The position numbers and the translations under genes were made by a program. A stretch of DNA of 9,783 bases from the NCBI GenBank assembly GCA_040235565.1, contig JBECLA010000011.1:1-9783 (forward strand), in the 5' to 3' direction. Positions 5,743 to 9,783 of this stretch are shown one piece after another. Each line of letters opens with the position of its first letter. Positions within the stretch are counted from its first letter, which is position 1. A model generated the notes under the pieces. The model did not search any database and was not told the DNA's origin. It was given only the letters and a program-made list of their open reading frames with translations. The DNA is from JAHEIJ01 sp040235565 (lineage in GTDB: Bacteria > Pseudomonadota > Gammaproteobacteria > UBA6429 > Thiohalophilaceae).

Positions 5743-7086
5743 ATGAAAATCGTTGTTGTCGGCTCTGGATATGTCGGTCTCGTAACAGGTGCGTGCTTTG
5801 CCGAGCACGGAAATACCGTAACCTGTGTGGATATAGATGAAAACAAGATTAATATGCTCAAGAACGGTCAATCACCCATATATGAGCCGGGGCTGGATGA
5901 GTTAATCACAAGAAACTCAGCAGAGGAACGCCTGTTTTTCACAACCAGTCTCGCTGATGCCTTACAAGATGCCGATATTGTATTTATTGCCGTAGGGACA
6001 CCACCTGGAGAAGATGGTTCAGCAGACTTACAATATGTCCTGGCCGTCGCCAAAGAAGTTGGACAGCATCTGAACCATTATTGTGTCGTCGTGGATAAAT
6101 CCACCGTCCCGGTTGGCACGGCCGACAAGGTCAAACAAGCTATCCAGGACGAACTCGACAAACGCACAGCCAAGATCGACTTTGCTGTAGTCAGCAATCC
6201 AGAATTTCTTAAGGAAGGCGCCGCCATTGATGACTTCATGAAACCCGATCGTGTAGTTGTTGGCGTGGATGATGAAAAGGCCAAAAAAGTGATGCATGAC
6301 CTGTATCTTCCATTCATGCGGCATCACGAAAAAGTAATAACTATGGGCATCCGGGATGCCGAAATGACAAAGTATGCTGCAAATTCACTATTGGCCACGA
6401 AGATCTCCTTCATGAACGAAATTGCCAATCTATGTGATCAGCTGGGCGTAGATATTGAAAATGTCCGCAAAGGTATCGGGTCGGACAGCCGTATCGGTTA
6501 TTCCTTTATATATCCCGGTTGCGGATACGGTGGTTCCTGTTTTCCAAAGGATGTTCAGGCTCTCATCCGCACAGCGAGTGAAAACGATTATGATGCCTTT
6601 CTTCTAAAAGCTGTCGAAGAAAGAAATCGACTCCAAAAACTACACCTAGTTGACAAAATAAAGAAACGGTTTGGCAATGACCTCAGTGGTTTAACGTTCG
6701 GATTATGGGGCCTTTCTTTCAAACCCGGCACCGATGATATGCGTGATGCGCCATCAAAAGTGATACTACATGAGATAATTGCTGCAGGCGCAAAAGTAAT
6801 TGCATTCGATCCAGTGGCAAGCGAAGTTGCCAAACAGGAATTACCCCGGGATTGGTTCAATCACGGTCATCTTAAGCTTGTAGAACAACAATATGATGTC
6901 TTTCAAAATTCTGATGCATTAATATTGGTTACAGAGTGGAAACCGTTTCGCAATCCCGATTTCGATAAAATAAAATCGCTCATGAAACAACCCATCATTT
7001 TTGATGGTCGCAACCAATATGAGCTAGAACAGTTAAAACTGGCTGGTTTTGAACATTTCACCATTGGCCGAGATCTGCGCTTATGA
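5743..7086 (+). CDS. ugd: UDP-glucose 6-dehydrogenase
   Basis: A 447-residue cytoplasmic enzyme that oxidises UDP-glucose to UDP-glucuronate with two NAD+. The N-terminal Rossmann domain opens with MKIVVVGSGYVGLVTGACFA (GxGxxG at 7-12) and has an acidic strand end VDIDENKI (29-36) and VGTPP (84-88). The middle domain has STVPVGT (120-126), SNPEFLKEGAAIDDF (151-165) and YAANSLLATKISFMNEIAN (211-229), with Asn214 and Lys220 as expected active-site residues. The nucleophilic Cys266 sits in GCGYGGSCFPKD (259-270). The C-terminal UDP-binding domain shows GLSFKPGTDDMRDAPS (323-338) and FDGRNQY (420-426). Length and motifs are those of the class with a single catalytic chain, as in Pseudomonas, Sphingomonas and Rhizobium. 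It is followed by uxs with a 4-bp ATGA overlap, so its product probably feeds UDP-xylose formation as well as any glucuronate use. Confidence 0.97.
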   Translation: MKIVVVGSGYVGLVTGACFAEHGNTVTCVDIDENKINMLKNGQSPIYEPGLDELITRNSAEERLFFTTSLADALQDADIVFIAVGTPPGEDGSADLQYVLAVAKEVGQHLNHYCVVVDKSTVPVGTADKVKQAIQDELDKRTAKIDFAVVSNPEFLKEGAAIDDFMKPDRVVVGVDDEKAKKVMHDLYLPFMRHHEKVITMGIRDAEMTKYAANSLLATKISFMNEIANLCDQLGVDIENVRKGIGSDSRIGYSFIYPGCGYGGSCFPKDVQALIRTASENDYDAFLLKAVEERNRLQKLHLVDKIKKRFGNDLSGLTFGLWGLSFKPGTDDMRDAPSKVILHEIIAAGAKVIAFDPVASEVAKQELPRDWFNHGHLKLVEQQYDVFQNSDALILVTEWKPFRNPDFDKIKSLMKQPIIFDGRNQYELEQLKLAGFEHFTIGRDLRL

Positions 7087-8039
7087 AAAATTATCATCGC
7101 AAAAGAATCTTGATTACTGGAGGCGCGGGTTTTCTCGGTTCTCATCTCTGTGAGCGTTTGCTTCATGAAGGCAATGAAGTTCTATGCCTTGATAATTTCT
7201 TCACTGGCACCAAAGAAAATATCATCCATTTAATGGATAATCATCGCTTCGAACTGATCCGGCATGATATCGAGCTTTCAATTCATGTTGAAGTCGATGA
7301 AATATATAATCTCGCCTGTCCGGCCTCACCGATACATTATCAGTACAACCCCATCCATACGACCAAAACCAGTATCATGGGTGCACTAAACATGCTTGGT
7401 CTGGCGAAACGTCAGAAAGCGAAAATCATGCAGGCATCAACCAGTGAAGTTTACGGTGATCCCGAAGTCCATCCCCAGCCTGAAAGTTACTGGGGCAATG
7501 TTAATCCGATAGGCTTTCGCTCCTGTTACGATGAAGGCAAACGCTGCGCCGAAACACTCTTTTTTGATTATTATCGTGAACACAAACTCAAAATCAAGGT
7601 GGCACGAATTTTCAATACTTACGGCCCTCGTATGCATCCAAGTGATGGTCGCGTCGTATCCAATTTTATTATCCAGGCACTCAAGGGTGAGGACATCACC
7701 ATCTATGGTGACGGGTCTCAAACACGTTCATTTTGTTATGTCGATGAGTTGATAGATGGTTTTGTGCGCCTCATGTCCACATCTGATGAATTCACTGGCC
7801 CGGTAAATTTAGGCAATCCGGTTGAATTCACCATCAAGGAACTGGCCGAAAAAGTCATCGAAATGACGGGCTCAAAATCCAAAATATCATACAAGCCACT
7901 GCCACATGATGACCCAAAGCAACGTCAACCAGATATTACACTTGCCAAAAAAGAACTGGATTGGGAGCCTAAGATTAAACTTGATGACGGCCTGGTGAAG
8001 ACCATTGAGTACTTTGATTTATTGCTAAAAAATCATTAA
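7083..8039 (+). CDS. uxs: UDP-glucuronate decarboxylase (UDP-xylose synthase)
   Basis: A 318-residue extended short-chain dehydrogenase that decarboxylates UDP-glucuronate to UDP-xylose through a 4-keto intermediate with bound NAD+. The N-terminus has RILITGGAGFLGSHLCERLL with GGAGFLG at 13-19. LDNFFTG (36-42), NLACPASPIHYQ (76-87) and STSEVYGDP (119-127) are signatures of UXS proteins. The YxxxK pair is Tyr149 and Lys153 in CYDEGKR, and ARIFNTYGPRM and DGSQTRSFCYVDEL follow in the usual order. The UXS-type residues around YDEGKR and the RHDI segment separate it from UDP-glucose 4-epimerase and dTDP-glucose dehydratase. It lacks the formyltransferase domain of ArnA, so it is not part of aminoarabinose synthesis. 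The start overlaps the ugd stop (ATGA), implying coupled translation. It ends 9 bp from the stop of the convergent GT4 gene. Confidence 0.94.
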   Translation: MKNYHRKRILITGGAGFLGSHLCERLLHEGNEVLCLDNFFTGTKENIIHLMDNHRFELIRHDIELSIHVEVDEIYNLACPASPIHYQYNPIHTTKTSIMGALNMLGLAKRQKAKIMQASTSEVYGDPEVHPQPESYWGNVNPIGFRSCYDEGKRCAETLFFDYYREHKLKIKVARIFNTYGPRMHPSDGRVVSNFIIQALKGEDITIYGDGSQTRSFCYVDELIDGFVRLMSTSDEFTGPVNLGNPVEFTIKELAEKVIEMTGSKSKISYKPLPHDDPKQRQPDITLAKKELDWEPKIKLDDGLVKTIEYFDLLLKNH

Positions 8040-8048
8040 ATTCTGGTG

Positions 8049-9161
8049 TTATTTTGAATTTATGGTTCCAAACAGGTAGTGGTCTAATTCTTTGAAATGC
8101 TTTTCTTCTGAAAAGTTTTCATCTGCGAACTGCTTGCCATTATCTGTAAGGCGCCGGTGCAATTCCGGGTTATTAATCAATTTTTCCAGGCAGTCCGCGA
8201 GTTCATCTGAGTGTCCCGGTGTAAATAATAGCCCGGTTTTTCCAGCTTCAATTATCTCTGGAACACCGCCTGAATTTGTCCCGACTACAGCAGTTCCGGC
8301 GCGCATCGCCTCGGGCAGTACCAGACCAAATGTTTCCGCCTTGCTTGCAAGTACAATAACGTCAAAACAGCCCATAATTGAAGTTGGATCTGGATGAAAA
8401 CCGGCGAAGCAAATCTTGTTTTCCAGGCCTGAATCAATCACCTTTTTCCTGAGATCATCGTAATAGGATTGATCCATTATATGTCCAATAATTAAAGCTT
8501 GAATTTGTATCCCTTTTTCAACCAACTGTATGATCGCATCGACTAACAAATGTTGTCCCTTACCTGCTTCTATTCGACCAAACAAGCCTACAGTAAATAC
8601 CCCTTTTGTTAGATTCACTGATTCAAAATACTCATTACAGGTAGCAATATCTGCTTGTCTTTGGCCTGGGACACCATAATAAAGCACTTTGATTTTCTCG
8701 GGCGTCAATGGCAGGTAACGTCTTGCTTCTTTTTCAAGATTTTGCGTGATCGGCAAATACCAATCCACAAACCTGTACAAAAACCTGTGATACAAATCGC
8801 GCTTCTCTCTGGTTAGTGCCATTTGTCGGGTGTAGACGAGCCGGAGCGGAGATGCACAAAACAATTTGGTGAACACAGCCAGAGGAAAATCTTTTCGCCA
8901 ATGTATATGTAACGCTGTAATTTCTTTATCGCGGCATAAACTGGCAAGCTTGAATGCAGCAACCAACGGAAAATATTGATTCATTACCTTAAGGTAGGAG
9001 CGTTGGATTTTTGCCTCTTGCAATCTTTTGTCGAGTAACGAATTTTTACTTATTACCGGCAGGCAAGGAATATTCTCCTCCTGGTAATGTCGAATGACTT
9101 TCTCTGCATATAGCTCCAACCCTCCGAATCCCTGTGACAAGCATAATTCTAGCAGCTTCAT
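8049..9161 (-). CDS. glycosyltransferase family 4
   Basis: A 370-residue GT-B fold, retaining-type GT4 glycosyltransferase, cytoplasmic and probably peripheral to the inner membrane. The N-terminus MKLLELCLSQGFGGLELYAE carries the GFGGLE loop found near the acceptor side of many GT4 enzymes. The C-terminal domain has VGLFGRIEAGKGQHLLVDA, ICFAGFHPD and KAETFGLVLPEAMRAGTAVV, whose EX7E pair (Glu276 and Glu284) binds the nucleotide-sugar. NSGGVPEII and GLLFTPGHSDELADCL then follow as usual. I chose ATG 9161 because it lies 7 bp after the upstream GT9 stop and gives the normal family N-terminus; a longer frame to 9242 would overlap that gene by 74 bp and adds residues unlike the family. GGGG ten bases upstream may act as a loose ribosome site. 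It is probably cotranscribed with the GT9 gene before it. The sugar transferred is unknown. Confidence 0.87.
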   Translation of the reverse strand: MKLLELCLSQGFGGLELYAEKVIRHYQEENIPCLPVISKNSLLDKRLQEAKIQRSYLKVMNQYFPLVAAFKLASLCRDKEITALHIHWRKDFPLAVFTKLFCASPLRLVYTRQMALTREKRDLYHRFLYRFVDWYLPITQNLEKEARRYLPLTPEKIKVLYYGVPGQRQADIATCNEYFESVNLTKGVFTVGLFGRIEAGKGQHLLVDAIIQLVEKGIQIQALIIGHIMDQSYYDDLRKKVIDSGLENKICFAGFHPDPTSIMGCFDVIVLASKAETFGLVLPEAMRAGTAVVGTNSGGVPEIIEAGKTGLLFTPGHSDELADCLEKLINNPELHRRLTDNGKQFADENFSEEKHFKELDHYLFGTINSK

Positions 9162-9168
9162 CAACACG

Positions 9169-9783
9169 TTACCCCGGGAGAAATCTTTTACATGCCTCAA
9201 ACACATGCTGTGGTTTGATCGCTTGCAAGCCTTCTTCAGCATTATAGTTCTCTGCCACCAGAGCGATATATTTTGTTGGTTCCATATATGGACCGCAGTC
9301 TTCTGGTGATTTTCCAGAGAACAAACAAACTATTTTTGTGCCCAGAGCGGCCGCAATATGCATTGGACCGGTGTCCGGCGTGATTAACAGGTTCATCCTG
9401 CTAATCAAGCCCTTGTACCTCTGGAAGTCTGGTTTGAGGGTAAATAATACCGCCTTGTTATCACTAAGCTTTAGAATCCTTTCCCCCAGCGCCTTCTCAT
9501 CAGGAAGTAAATCTATTATTATCTTGATAGGTAGTGCATTATTACCGGCATATTCACCAAGCAATTTTATAACGGACGCAAAGTATTCTGGCGGCCATTC
9601 ACGTAATGAATTCAGACCCTTTATGCTATTATGACCTTTTTTTGATCCACTAAATGAAGGGTGAATACCGATAACAATATCCTTATCACTTATTCCTGCA
9701 TCGGATAATTGTTTATTTGCCTTATCAACACCCTCTTTTGTGACCGGCAACCAGTCCCAATAGTTTGGTATTTCACGGTTAAT
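9169..9783 (-). CDS. glycosyltransferase family 9 (heptosyltransferase-like), 5' end missing
   Basis: The frame is open from the right edge of the window to TAA at 9169-9171, giving the last 204 residues of a GT9 protein that would normally have about 340-360. The missing part is the N-terminal acceptor domain. The visible C-terminal domain shows IVIGIHPSFSGSKKGHNSIK near the nucleotide-sugar contact region, then REWPPEYFASVIKLL. The family signature follows as LLITPDTGPMHIAAALGTKI, with the conserved Asp at visible residue 137, and then CLFSGKSPEDCGPY. A TTG at 9748-9750 is an internal leucine, not the start, because the frame continues upstream in family-like sequence (PNYWDWLPVT). It lies 7 bp before the GT4 gene on the same strand. 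Its GC content is lower than that of tolC and waaA. Heptose or another core sugar is the likely donor. Confidence 0.88.
   Translation of the reverse strand: MNREIPNYWDWLPVTKEGVDKANKQLSDAGISDKDIVIGIHPSFSGSKKGHNSIKGLNSLREWPPEYFASVIKLLGEYAGNNALPIKIIIDLLPDEKALGERILKLSDNKAVLFTLKPDFQRYKGLISRMNLLITPDTGPMHIAAALGTKIVCLFSGKSPEDCGPYMEPTKYIALVAENYNAEEGLQAIKPQHVFEACKRFLPG

Noticed and set aside
7083..8039. ArnA-type gene for aminoarabinose modification of lipid A
   Set aside because: There is no formyltransferase domain and no arnB, arnC or arnT neighbour; length and motifs fit a stand-alone UDP-xylose synthase.
8038..8061. Inverted repeat AAATTC and GAATTT between uxs and GT4 as a bidirectional terminator
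   Set aside because: The stem is only 6 bp with a single GC pair and a 12-base loop, too weak for an intrinsic terminator.
9162..9242. Longer GT4 frame starting at 9242
   Set aside because: The extra 27 residues do not look like a GT4 N-terminus and overlap the upstream GT9 gene by 74 bp; the family-like start MKLLELCLSQGFGG is at 9161.
9748..9750. TTG as the start of the right-hand GT9 gene
   Set aside because: The frame stays open to the window edge with plausible protein sequence, and the N-terminal GT9 domain is missing, so the gene is cut by the window and does not start here.

Overview
This window comes from the chromosome of a Gram-negative bacterium, most likely a gammaproteobacterium. 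It ends a tolC gene and then runs through a lipopolysaccharide (LPS) inner-core and lipid A locus: an LpxL-type acyltransferase, a Kdo transferase (WaaA/KdtA), a Kdo kinase (KdkA), three family-9 (heptosyltransferase-type) glycosyltransferases, a family-4 glycosyltransferase, and a UDP-glucose dehydrogenase plus UDP-glucuronate decarboxylase pair. I cannot name the genus. No tRNA, rRNA, CRISPR array or insertion sequence is visible.

Layout. 1-344 (+) is the 3' end of tolC. 345-554 is a GC-rich gap with several possible RNA stems. 555-2756 (+) is one unbroken 733-codon gene joining a full-length LpxL-like acyltransferase to a full-length WaaA Kdo transferase. kdkA (2732-3457, -) converges on it with a 25-bp 3' overlap. 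kdkA also stands head to head with a GT9 gene (3460-4515, +), with only 2 bp between the start codons. After a 190-bp AT-rich gap come a divergent GT9-like gene (4706-5707, +), ugd (5743-7086, +) and uxs (7083-8039, +), which look like one transcription unit. On the opposite strand a GT9 gene cut by the window edge (9169-9783) is followed 7 bp later by a GT4 gene (8049-9161), which converges on uxs with 9 bp between stop codons.

How the genes fit together. WaaA adds Kdo to the lipid A precursor and LpxL-type enzymes then add a secondary acyl chain, usually after Kdo addition. Here these two consecutive activities are on one polypeptide. KdkA phosphorylates the Kdo, which in known cases goes with a Kdo transferase that adds a single Kdo. 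The GT9 enzymes probably add heptose or related sugars, and GT4 an outer-core sugar. Ugd and Uxs would convert UDP-glucose to UDP-glucuronate and then UDP-xylose, suggesting a uronic acid or pentose in the core or another surface glycan.

Base composition changes along the window. Hand counts give 34/60 GC at 2281-2340, 27/60 at 6661-6720 and 24/60 at 9421-9480. This fits a conserved inner-core block followed by a more variable, possibly acquired, sugar-transfer block. The strongest candidate for something little described is the LpxL-WaaA fusion, especially beside kdkA.
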